Origin: Chrysomallon squamiferum
Taxonomy: Eukaryota; Mollusca; Gastropoda; Neomphalida; Peltospiridae
Direction of reading: 5' to 3'
Length of the DNA: 64,000 bases
Assembly (NCBI GenBank): GCA_012295275.1
Contig: CM022665.1
Location: 6,082,901-6,146,900, forward strand
Part shown: positions 39,888 to 52,756 of the stretch, one piece after another
How positions within the stretch are numbered: position 1 is the stretch's first letter
Layout: each line of letters begins with the position of its first letter
Made by a program: the position numbers and the translations under genes
Notes under the pieces: model-generated
Told to the model about the DNA's origin: nothing
Database searches by the model: none
The model's input: the letters and a program-made list of their open reading frames with translations, nothing else

Positions 39888-40282
39888 GTAAAAATGTATT
39901 CTTATAAACATTTTTAAAAAAAGAAAAAGAAGAAAAAAAAAAGAATGTGGAATTATTATATATGAAATTACAAAAATAACTACCTATTTCTTTTAAAAAA
40001 ACACACAAAAACAACAACAACAAGGACAAGACAAAAAGAGAAAACAAAAAATATTTTCCATTGCTCACAGCTTTTTCATCAAAAATCAGACAACCAACTT
40101 GTTCATCTGAACATGAACATGGAGTACAAACAATTGTGACTGTAGCAACCCTGCAACATGAACATTCAGAATCAAATAAAGAATGAACATGCCAAAAAAA
40201 AAAAAAAAAAAAACCACAACACCCCAGCTAAAACATTTTAAAAGTAATGGAAAGAAGTCAAAATACAAATTACAGAGAACAA
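38210..40282. other. convergent 3' flank between ATG14 and BAZ1A
   Basis: AT-rich sequence holding both 3' UTRs. No gene or mobile element was recognised. A T-rich run at 39856-39885 and an A run at 40194-40213 are the only repeats of note. Confidence 0.6.
38301..38306 (+). terminator. ATG14 poly(A) signal AATAAA
   Basis: Canonical AATAAA 92 bp after the ATG14 stop codon. Confidence 0.55.
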
Positions 40283-40742
40283 TTATTTTTTTGATTTCTT
40301 GGCTGGAGGTCCTGTGACATCATGACAGTCTGACAATCCCATTTGTTTCAGCTTCATCTCAAACAGCTTCGACAGGTTTCCTCCACACTTGTACTCGGGT
40401 GTTTTGCGGTTGTTGTACTGAATGCAGTTAATGAAGATCTGTCTGACGTCTTTGATGATGGCAGTGGGCTCAGAGTAAGCAAACTTGTGCATTTTATTTC
40501 TTATTGTAGAAAAATCCATTGGCTTGTTGATCACTTTGTGGTAATCAGGCACCTGAAATAAATCAGTAATTAAGTTTAAACCTTGGAATCACCAACTGTA
40601 ATCCAAAATTCACCATTTCAAAGCAATATATACAGAATTTGGAAATAATTAAGCACTGAAAAAATAAAACACGTTCTTAACAAGTCTTTCAGCAATTAAA
40701 TGTAGCATACAGTTCATAAAATCAAACAAAATTAAAAAAATA

Positions 40743-40784
<42 letters not shown>

Positions 40785-41246
40785 ATATATATATATATAT
40801 ATTTAAATCCCAAGTTTCTTGCAATTAAGTTAAATGTAGCACAAAATTTACAATTTCTAAGAAAACAAAAAACATTGTTTGACAGCCAAGTGTTTAATAA
40901 TCAAATGCAAAAAGAAAAACAGAAGATTAACTGAAAAATCTGAACAATTAAATTAATTCTTAGAAATTGCTTATAACAACGTACCAAACACTTAATATCA
41001 AACAAAATAATTTGCATTACAATTTTGGAAATGTGTGCGTGTTTAAATCATTAATGCAAATGAACTGATATACTTTGCAGTCAATTCTTCAGCAGCTACT
41101 TACATCCTTTTTGTTAACAGGTTTGAGGAAAGGCCAAGCATCATCATGCTTCATCAGTTCCTGCAGTATGTCTTCTAACATTTTTATCTTTTGTACTTCA
41201 GTGTTGCCACGGAAACTACTTACATACTTAGGAGATGAATCTTTTT
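40283..41246 (-). other. BAZ1A bromodomain exons
   Basis: Exons 41104-41246 and 40283-40552. Helix Z carries LEDILQELMKHDDAWPFLKP, then VPDYHKVINKPMDFSTIRNK, and the acetyl-lysine-contacting Asn region is INCIQYNNRKTPEY. The tail GPPAKKSKK is a typical basic nuclear ending. Confidence 0.92.
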
Positions 41247-44200
41247 CTAAAACAGAAGAAAATTCTAAATTTTATCCTACTCCTGTTTCCTGATACAAAA
41301 TTAATCTCAGTACTTCATAAATGTTCACTCTGTGTCAAGAAATAATTTAATAGTTAAATTTTTAAGAAAATACCAAATATTTCGGAAGGTAACAAAAAAA
41401 TGATACATACTTTAAGGTAAAATTGTACAAATTCTTTTTAATAAGGTAAAAACATCCTATAAACAGCACATGAAAACTCAGAAATCAGAAACCCTTTCCA
41501 GATGAAACATTCTGGATTCATTCCAAAAGATAAGCTGAAAATGACAAAGCACACGCTCAGTTTGAGCTTAACTAAAAATCTAATACTACTGATTTGACAA
41601 AAAAACCAACCATAAACAAAATCCTGAGATAATCTGGAGGTAGTTTTGGCTTTCTTGTTGCGTGAACCGTCTTCATCTGAATCTACGTGTTTTCGAGAAG
41701 ATGGTCTGGTGGGTACTGGACTGTCACGTGGACTCTCTCTACGTGAACCTGGGCGACTGGAATTTGGGGTAGATGTCTTTGAAGCTTTCCTTTTCATAGG
41801 TGCTGCAAATAAAACATTTCAAAAATGATTTGCCTACAAAAACAAACTCCCCCCACCAATCCACTGCCACAAACCCATCCTGAATCTGCATTACGTCTGT
41901 GTTCTCAGCATAGAATTTTATAAAATTATTTGGCAGTGTACACAGGCAAAATTTCGAATTTATAAATTTTGTATGTGTGTGTGTGTGTGTGTGTGTAAAG
42001 CAACATTAGTAACTCATCTGTCTGTTATTTAAAATGACTTTCTTTGTACATTTTACAGCTTTCATGTGTTAGCTATGAATTAAACGAAACTTTAAAAAAA
42101 TCCAATTATACAATGATTAAAGAAATAAAATAAAACGCAATTTCAACTCTTTCAAAATTCATTAAAACAAATTTCAAACAATCGTAATACCTTTTCCAAT
42201 TTTTATTTTGCCATGTTTGTGCAGTCCTAAACAAATATGACATTGCCACTTTCCTCGTGGAACTTTCTTGAGCTGTGGGTCAGCACAATGGAGATGATAG
42301 GAACCTGGACAGCTATCACAACACAACAACATTCCTGCTTTACCACACTTCGTACATGTGTTGTCATGGTCATCATCCTCGTCATCCTCATCATCAGATG
42401 AATCTCTAGATCTAGAAGTGGACGAGGTATTCTCTTCTGACTCACTTTCTGTGTTTGCAGATCTAAAATCAAATATAAATGTTAGAGGAAAAAAACAAAA
42501 ACAAGATGGTGATAAAATCTTAAAATCAAATAAATGTTAAAGAAAAACAACAACATGGTGATAAAATCTTAAAATCAAATATAAATGTTAAAGTAAAAAA
42601 CCCAACAACTTGGTGAGAAATTTTACTGCTAACAATGCAGATGAAATATTGCTAATAAACTAAATTATGAAATCATTCAAATAAATCACTGTATGAAGCA
42701 TTATTAAACTTAGTTTTATGTCCTCTCTGTTACCCTCTTAATAAAGATATTAACGAAATTTTAAATTTTAATAATGAAATCCACTACTGCCATGGCAATG
42801 TGTATTTTTACATGCACATCTCTAGACAACAGAGGAAATGGGAAATAGCTAAAAGGGAGGAATAAATATACAGGCCAACACTGTAAAAACGGAGCTGCAA
42901 AAAGTGAAAAAGCAAGTATTTCAATTATTCTCAGTCAAGTAAAACAGTAACATACATCTCATTATCTTCATCTTCTTCACAGGAATCTTCTTCTTCTGCA
43001 GACGACTCTTGGCTAAATGTACGGCGACGATCTTTTCTTGGGCTTCTCTTTACTTCTTTAGGTCGACAGTTTATACAAAACCAATCTCCAGATGGAATTT
43101 TCTGTTTTAACAAAGCAAACAAAAATGTAGATTATATATTATATATTCTTGTGATAAACATATATATTACAGGTTTATGATTTACATGATCTTTAGTGAT
43201 AATAATAAACTGAAAGTCTTATTTAATAATCTAATTATAAATTAGTAATATAAATTCAGATTAAAAAAACCCAACACTGACACAAATAGAGATGTTTCAA
43301 GCCTTTCTTATTATGTATTTCCCTATTTGTCATGTTTCAGGTTCTAAACATGTACAAGTGTTAAAATAAAAAATTTTTTTAAAATTTCTTACGTCAAGTT
43401 TTGGTTTTAAACAATACATATGGTGACCCTTGTCACATCCATCACAAAGCAGCATTTTCTCCGCATCACCTTTCCTGCGACAGATACAGCATCGGGCGTG
43501 TAGTGCTGACTTGGCCCAGGCCACGCTCTTCTCAAATGTAGCCAGGTGCAGAAAAACTTGTGAAAGACTTGTACATGACAAGAGAGACTCAGACCAACGA
43601 TCAAAGATTTTCTTGTGACTTTTCGTCTTCACTTCTGGTTTCTCTTCTGTAACACACAGATCAATTCAAATTGTCTAGTTAATTCCAGTAAATTACAAAA
43701 GACATCTTTAAACTCTGTTAATGAACTTAATCTGAAGCATGAAATATATTCTGCTGTTAACCTGAATCATAAATTATGTCCTAATTGCATTAATAACACA
43801 TGTAGCTGAAGTGACAGTCAATTTTATAAGAGTCAATTTTTTTTATTTTGTGAGTGTTTTATATGTGCGAATGTAGGCAGTTTAACAGGCTTCATGACTG
43901 ACATCTTTGGAATTTGATTTTTATTTTGTCAAATGAAAAGGCTTTTATAGAAAACAAATTAGAGAGCAACAAACCTTCTTCACTATCGTCTTCCTTAACT
44001 TTATCTTTTTCTCTCTTAGCTTTCATTTTCTTATCCTTCTCCTTAATAGCTACCAGGACAGCCTTTTGTTTAGCTTTCTTTGTAGCAGCATCCTCACCTA
44101 CATAAAGGATAATAAAATAAATGAAACCAGTTTAACACTTTCCTCATTTTCTCATATTGATTTTACTATATGTAACACATCGAAGTGACATTTATCAGAA

Positions 44201-47200
44201 AATCTAATTAAGCTGCTAAAATTAGCTGTTAAAACACACACTATATAGAATTTAGTTGTTAAAAATAAAAATTTAGGCCAGTATGAAAAAAATGAAGGAA
44301 ACTGCTCTTACCAAGTGGCAACAACAAAAACCTGTCATCTATGCCCTTGGCAATCTGCAGTAATGCTCTTGACAAATCTTTGACCACACCTTCAGAGGCT
44401 GCTGAACTTGAAGCACCATCTTCTTCTCTGTAAAAAAACCAGTTAACAGAAAGGTATAGACAATGAAAAACATGCTACAACATAACTAAACTGTTAAAAG
44501 CAGGAAAAGTTTAAATATCACGTTCAGTACAGTTTTGATCATTTTCTGCTTGTTAAAATTTAATATTTTCCAACTGTCTGTGCCTGTTTTTTCTGTATTT
44601 TATTTTTTCTTTAGTTTTTAATTAAAAATAAAAAAAATAAAAATAAAAAAAAAAAAAACATTAATTTTGATTAAATCTTTTTTCTCCATTAAAAGACAAT
44701 ATTATTAACTGAAAGATAATTTTGAGTAAATAATAGAACAGTGTGCTCTGCTATAAAAACATACATTCCATTTTTCTCATTTGAAAAAAGGGGATCTGTA
44801 GTCAAGGGGCTGTAACCTCCTCTCTCTATTGTCTCTCTCCACAGCAGTCGATTGTCAGTCTGCAATAAGTGACAATTACACACTAAAATAAGATTAAACT
44901 GATTATTAACACACTACACAGGTTCAGCTAAAATTATTAATATTTATCAGAATAAATTTATTTCTTGAAATTAATATATCTACAGCTAAAAAATTCTTAA
45001 TTAAATTAATGATTTTCTCGTATTTAGGTAAAAATTAAATTAAAAGGTCCGTTTTCTGAGAATGCTAGTAACAGTGCGCCTGTAATAATTCAGAGAATGA
45101 AGTGCTACCTTAACCATTCCTAGAGCTCCAGCATAAATCCTGTCTTCCAAGTCTAACAAAGTGTCCCTGAGATTGAGTTCCAGTGTCTCCTCAGCTGAAT
45201 CATTCTTCACTGTTCCCATAGCTGCCTTCTTTCCAAGAATACCTCTTGTCATTGAAAGGGCTTTCACTCGCGCCTCTTCTATAGCATCAGGTGGCAATGT
45301 CAGTTCATCAACGGGACAGTTCTTTAAAAGTTTATACAAGACTGTTTTCATTTCCATTAGATTTTGTTTCAAACTACTTTCCCTAAAACCTCGGCTATTC
45401 AAACTGTCCATGAGCTGATTAACCACATTAAAATTACTGATGAAGAACCATTTGGCACATGGTCTGTTTCGAATCTGTTTTGTAACTTCACTGTGACGTG
45501 TTAGAAATGGAGATTCCACTTCCCGTTTGGTTGCCACCGGTTCCACCATTTGGGATAATTCCTTCATTCCCTGGCTATCACTTTCTGAATCACTAATCAC
45601 TATCATGTCCTCATCTATGTTTCTCAAAGCTTCTAGCCTTGAATAAACTGGAACAATTACCGTACTGGAATTTTTTGCCTTGCCTTCGGTTATGTCAAGT
45701 GCCTGATTCTCCTTGTCGCTACTAGTACTAGTATTATTTTCATCAGCTGAATTTAAATCTGGAATGCTAGGTTCTTTTTTAACATCAGGTTCATTTTTAG
45801 TGGAACCTGGCAGTGCTGGATTAATCATCTCATCTGGGATAAACAGCTCATTGTCTTCAACAAACAGTCCAGGTAAGGAATGAAATAACCAGTATCGTCT
45901 GTACATACGATCACGACCGATTGGGTATATTGCATTATTTCTTTGATTTTCGAGAATTTTCAACATCATTTCTTGTTCTTTTTTCTCAAACACAGCTTTC
46001 TTTTTGGCGTCCTCTTCTTGTTCTTTCTTCCTACTTTCCTCTTTCTCTTCTGGAGTTAACTCATCATCCACAATTATGCTAGGACTTGGTGTGTTTCGAT
46101 CTCCATCCACTACTGATGTTTTCATTTTCTTACCATTTCCATTGGTGTTGTTTCTGAGAAAAGATTATAATAAAAGAACTTTACAACAAACTTTTAATGT
46201 AAAACACTGCTTTCAGGAGATATTTGGCAAAAAGTTATAGAATTGAAATTGGTGGAAATAAGCCCCTTATGTTACCATAAAAAACCAAAAAGAAAAGTAA
46301 TAGTTTGTTGTCGTTTTTTTTAAAATTTAAAACAGTTACCCTTTATGTGGCCATATTTAACATTATAATATTTCTGCAAATGTGCAGAAATGAATACAGC
46401 AAAAAATGGGATTCTGAGAGAATATCTTTCAATCAAAAGTTTCATTTTTCTTAAAAGATTTTTATATTAAAATTGCATTAACACTAAAATATTCAGCTAT
46501 TTAATGCAACAGTTTAAAATGTAGATCATGTGATATAAGCAGTCCATCATACAATTTATATTATGTTAATAAATCTATAATTCCACACTGAAAATAAAAG
46601 TTTACTGGTTTTCTTCAGCTTTCAATTTTTGTTCACGTTCTTGTAATTTCAGTAGTCTTCGTTCCTGTTCCCTTTGTCTTTCTTCCATTTTTCTTCTGTA
46701 TCTAAAATTAAAAATTGAAATTAAAGTATGTATTCTTTATTCTAACAGAATTTTTTTTTTTTACAAAGTATCAATGTTAAAAACAAACGTGGAACAACCA
46801 AAACAATTACCAGTTTTTCTTGAATATTTACATAAAATACTGAAATAATTAGTACACATAAGTGAATATTGTTAACCTGTATCAATAGCTCAAGGAATGT
46901 TTCCTTGTATTAGCAATATTAATTTATTTAAATTTGGAAACAAATCAGTTTCATTGAAAACGGTGGAATTATAACATAAAATATTATATAACATTTACAA
47001 ACCTAGCCTGTGCCTCTTCACGTTCTCGCCTTTGTTCAGCCCACTGTAATTGTTTAAGTTCATATTTAAGCAGTCGCAGTTTCTCATAGCTTTCTTCAAT
47101 AATGTCTCGAGTTGCAGCATATGACATAATCTGTTGCACCAGAGTGTTGATAATTTTCAGTTTGTCGCCTGAAATAACAGTTAAAACATTATAATTAATA

Positions 47201-50200
47201 AATGCTGGTTGTAATGATAGCAATAAATATTACAGAACTATTTTCTTGTGAGAGTAGTACAGGTTGAGAATCCCTTATCCAAAATGCCTGGGACCAGAAA
47301 TGTTTTGGATTTTGGAATAAAAGGACCTAGCCTGAGAATAGGATACAAGTCTAAACATGAATTTATATTTTATACAGAGATTATACAGAGAGCAAACAGG
47401 TTCTTTATGCTGAAATATTTTCAAAAATGTTGTGTAGAAAATAATATTTTCGTATACAAAACAATCCCAAAACTTTTAAGATATTACTACTTCAGCTGCT
47501 GGGATAAAAATTTTGATTGAGGAGGTTTTAGGATTTCGATATTCCGGATGATAAGGAATCAGACTGTAACAATGTGGTAACAAAAACCAACAAATAAAGA
47601 GGTTTTATTTACCTGCAGGTAGGTCAAATATGTTGTCTGTAGTTAAGGCTTTCAAAATTGCAGGTTCCTCGTAACGCAAAGCCAGACCAGCATCATCTAG
47701 TGAAGTGTAGCCTCCTCTCTGCTGGTATCGAAAACGAGCATTTTTGGCACCAGCTCGGGCTCCTGATGAAAGAATGTGAATGCGCAGGATTTCTGTTACG
47801 GTGAACTGATCTAGTAACATTTCTTTCAAAGGCATTCCTGAAAAAAATTAACAAAATAAACGTCATTAAGATTTGCCGTCTCGTGACAGGAAAAAAACAT
47901 AAAAGAACAGCAATAAATAAATGAATAAAATAAAATAAAATAAAATAAAATAAAATAAAATAAAATAAAATAAAATAAAATAAAATAAAATAAAAATAAA
48001 AATAAAAATAGTAAAAAGAAGAATAATAAGATCGAAACGTAATAATAAAAAGTAAAAACAAAAATTAAGTTTCAAACTAAAATAACTAATAATAAATATT
48101 AAGTCTGATTAGTATGTTTATACTGTTGTTTTATAAAATAATGTTATACTAACCATGAAAGACTTGTGGGTTCTGACTCATCATGGTGGCTGAATGGATC
48201 ATCTGGTTAGTTGACCAGTCTTGTTCCAGAGTGTCATCAAGTGTTTCAACACCTAAAAATACAGTTAATTAACATTGACATTTTTCCATTTACATATTAA
48301 CTTATTCTAGATTATTAAAAAAATATAAAATAATAATAATAAAATAAAACAATTAAAAAAATATAAAACATAATAAAATAACAATTTTGAAAATAGTAAT
48401 GTTTATTAATTGTTAATTTTTGATCAAATATTAATATTTGCAAAAAACAAAAACAAAAAAGTCTTCAAAGAATTTAAAGAATTATGTCATGGCTGACAAA
48501 TGGAATTAAAATAGGTTAATTACTAGTGAAAACAGAGAAAAATGACATCCACTGAAATCTTTTCTAATTCTCTGCACACTGGCAGACAGAAAAAAAAAAA
48601 ATTCATTTCTAATAAATAACATTAAATTTCTCACTAGTGTCATTCTTGCTGAGTTCAAGTTCCTCTACTTCTTCTGCTTCCTCCTCCTGCAGGTTGAAGA
48701 TGGCAAGAAGTAACATCTGAAGAAGGTCACAGAGTGGACCATCAACGTCATGGTCAAGTAGCGCCGACTCAAGCATTCCTGAGACATATTAAAAACAATA
48801 AACATCATGGAATCCACGGTTAAGAAATTAAAAACTATTAATTCAATTCTGAATTCAAAAATATATAAACAAACACCAAAACTAAAGGCTAATAGTGCAT
48901 CTAAAATAAAAAGTGATGACATACTTACTTCAGCCTTTTGACACTAGTCGAGCTATCTAGGCACACTGCACTAACTTAAATTAAGCCTAGTATTTCACTT
49001 AGGTAATTTTACTAAAAATACCAGTTGCATAACCAGGCTTAAAATGCCATTTCACTATGTAATTTCAGTTTAATTTAAAGTTAAATATTTGTGAACAGGT
49101 TCTAAAAATAATGAAGGTAAATAATTTTATTTCTTAATTCAGTGTTTAAATCTAAGTAGTCACATTTGGAGACTACATGTATTTATAAAGATGTAATTTT
49201 AATACTGAAGTGTAACTATGACAGAACAAAAGTGATTAAAAAGTCACCCCATGTGAATCCTTTTGGGAAGAACTGCTTAAAGTCAAATGTAGATTTAAAG
49301 ATGTGCACAAATTCAAGAACCATAACTGCATCACCAAACAGTTCAGCTGGAACTCTTGTTGTTACAGGACAAAATTCTGGCAGAAGCTGAAATTAACAGT
49401 AACATATTGCAATGTAACTAATATTAAAAATAAATAAATAAAAAAATAAAAATTAAGTTTGGAAGTATGCAATAAGGCTGAGATATAATATTCCATCAGA
49501 TGTATTCAAAGTTTGCAAATCAAATTACTGCTCAGATCAGAATAGTTTAATATGTTAAGCTGGTATTATTTCAAAATTTAGCCATTTTAACATTATATTT
49601 TACATCAACATCCATTATGATATCTATCTATAAAGTTAATTAGAATATTCCATTCTATAAAATGGCTAAGATAGTTATAAACATGAATTATGGATATCGT
49701 GTTAATACAAAGTAACTTACTTTTAAGTCATCACATTCCAAGTCTTCCCTCTGACGATTCCATTCTCTTAGAACTTCCATCTGTAAACGTTTCTTTTCCC
49801 GCTGTTTCTCACGTTCCTAAGTGAATAAAAAATAAAAATAAATATTAGTTTCTTGTATATTTTGATTCAGTCCTCTTTAAAACAGATAATGAATGAAATA
49901 CTACCCCTAGTCCAGAGACATAATATAGATTAGTGGACAAATGTAAAAAAAATAAATATCCTCTTTTTCACTTTTTAATCGCTCATTTTAATATATATTT
50001 TTTTTATTTCACCTAGACATTTTCAAATTAATATGGAACTTGCAGCATGCGTAAAAAAAAAATTAAATTTATTTTTAAAATACAAAAAGCTTCACATACC
50101 TTAGCTTTTTCTTCTTTCCTTCTTAATCTTTCTTCTTCCAGTTTTTTTCTCAATTCTTCTCTCTTAGCCATTTTTTCTGCCATTTTTTCTTGTTTGATTT

Positions 50201-52724
50201 TTTCCAAAAGAATAGCTTTTTCTTCTGGTGTCAGCTGAGGTTCAGCAGCTGGTTCTTCAGCAGGGGACTCTGTAACAATTTTATTATATAATTCTATTTT
50301 TATTTTACTCATACTTCTTTCTTTTTTCCTATATTATTTTTTTTTACTTTCTGTTTTAAAGTCAGTATTAATTTTGAATAACGATGAAAAGTAAATTTAT
50401 TTAAATGACCAAAACTTTACTAATATTATATATTTTTTATTTATATTTTATAGATATATATCTTTTTATTCATTCAACAGTATATAGATTAAAACATGGT
50501 AAATAAAATATTTAAAAAAATAAATAAAAAAATTCAAAAATTCAAATTAATTAATTAATAATAAATAAACTATTGCTGCTCACTGTGTCCTTTCTTTTTC
50601 AACTTCTCCTCTTTTTTCTTTGTCCTTTTTTTCTCCTGACTAATGCTTGGTTCTGGCTCACTTGTATGAATTGTCTTAGCAGGAGCTTTCTTTCTCGCTT
50701 TAGACACAACAAAAACAGGAAAATCTCCAGCAAAAAAGTCACTGAACTTAGCTGATGACAATTTAAGCTTCCGAATAATTTCAGGCTAAAGTTTGAAAAA
50801 TAAAATGGGAATTATTTCAGGAACATATATCTGTAAAATCCATAACGTTTCAACTGTTTTTAAATTGTTTTTATACAAACATCAAGTTACAATTTAGATG
50901 TAATCATTATGATAATTTATTTGTTATTCAACCAACACTATTAATAGTTATTATGATACTATTGTTGTTGTTTTTTGGTAAAGAATGTGTTTATAAGCAC
51001 AACATTTATAAATGATTTGTGGAAATTATTGTTTTCTGTTAAATTAACAGATTCTTACAAGTAGTATTGGTCCAGTTGTATTGTTTGTAAGAATGACATT
51101 TTTGGTTTCAACTGTACAAGTTTATTAGGCATGTTAAATGGTCAAATATATTACAAGCAATAATATATCACTTCCTTGTGTTGTTTTTATCTAAGGAAAA
51201 TAGTTATCAGTCCCATGACAGTAAGAAAAACAAAGTAACAGATTACTACTAATACTAATATTAACTTACTTTAACTTGCCAAATGCCATTTTGAGGTTCA
51301 CAATTGAACTTCAGGAATAATTTGCTCTTGTCTCTAGTGTACAAACCACGTTTTCGGCTTTTATAAATAAAATAAAAATGTATCTATATATATTCATAAA
51401 ACTCTATTCCAAATAAATTTGAAAAAAAGACAGAAAATGTACCAATGTTCCAAAATCAAAATACATTATCAGTTCATAGTATGCCATATTAGTTTTAAAA
51501 AACTCCACTAAAACAAGATAAGTAAATGTTCAAAACAGAACTGAAAGATATGGCAACACTGCAAGCAGCAGACTGGTGGGAACATATAAATTATTATTCC
51601 CACTGTCCAGACTAGCTGCAGAAAAAAAATATAAAGAAAAATAATTAACTTTACAGTGCTATAATCTGATCAGTTAAACATTTTGCATTAATTCTCAGAG
51701 TTGTGTTATATATTTACCTTATTTTTGAGGCCTTAACAACAATAGTTCCAGACTTTCCAGCCTGCTGTACAACATACTGAAACTTTGTTGGATCCGAACC
51801 AAAGTTTTCAGATTTTCCTGCAGTGCTGAAAAAAAAGAGAAGAAAAAACACTATTAAAATGGAAAAAATAAGAATTTAGATATGTTTTATTACCTCCTTC
51901 AGTAACACAAGACCCAGTTTTTATTCAAATTCATTATCTTCAAATTCTGACTAGACAAACTAATTACAATTTCAGTGTTTTAATTACATTGATAACCTTT
52001 AAGAATATTTTTCAAATATTCATATAATCTTTCCAAAATGTGTTAATAAAATAAAATAAAATTTCTCATCACTAATATCCTAACTCCTTTCTTCATTAAC
52101 TGATTAAAAATTAAAGCCAAAGTAACATTTTTATTACAAACAATTTAATTCCACTGTTCTGACTGCAATTTTTTTTATGAGCACAAAACACACACAGATG
52201 CATATAAAAGTGAATACAAGTGTGTGTATTTGTGTGTTCGTAAATTCTGACAAAGGGATTTTAAATGGCAGTGAATATGATACTGGTTGAGACTCTGAAT
52301 GGGACTATTATTGAGCTGATTTCAGCAATGACCACCATGTCAGTGGTGTCCAGTGTGTCAGCAGTATCCACCACCTTGACCACAGCATCTTTAATCAGTT
52401 TCCATAATTTATGTTAATTTAGTAACATAACTGGTCACTGGTTAGGTTATGTCATATGAAAACAATGTTGCAGCAGCATGCATCTTAATGATATAATCAT
52501 TTTGTTAGACAGAAAAGTATAATTCAGAACAGTAAGAAAAAATGGTAGCCTGTATTTATTTTAGCCTTTAACTAAGAATTAACTGGAAACAGAATATAAA
52601 GGCATTTATGTCTTAAAAAAATATTAGAAATTGATATAAATGGTCAGTTCTGTGATGGATGTTCATATCTGGAAATGTTCATATCTGGAAATGTTCATCC
52701 TCACTCCCTGTAGAAAAACCAAGA

Positions 52725-52756
<32 letters not shown>

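Larger units (their letters stand above)
47003..49386 (-). other. BAZ1A DDT and WHIM1 exons
   Basis: Exons 49248-49386 and 48635-48778 carry DDT (LFGDAVMVLEFVHIF, GPLCDLLQMLLLAIF). Exons 48154-48252, 47613-47837 and 47003-47168 carry WHIM1 (FTVTEILRIHILSSGA, RYQQRGGYTSLDDAG) and the following helix KLKIINTLVQQIMSYAATRD. Confidence 0.9.

Noticed and set aside
45161-45418. 85-codon plus-strand frame rich in serine
   Set aside because: Shadow of the large BAZ1A central exon on the other strand.
47248-47520. 90-codon frame in a BAZ1A intron
   Set aside because: It is a read-through of the pogo-like element, not a protein gene.
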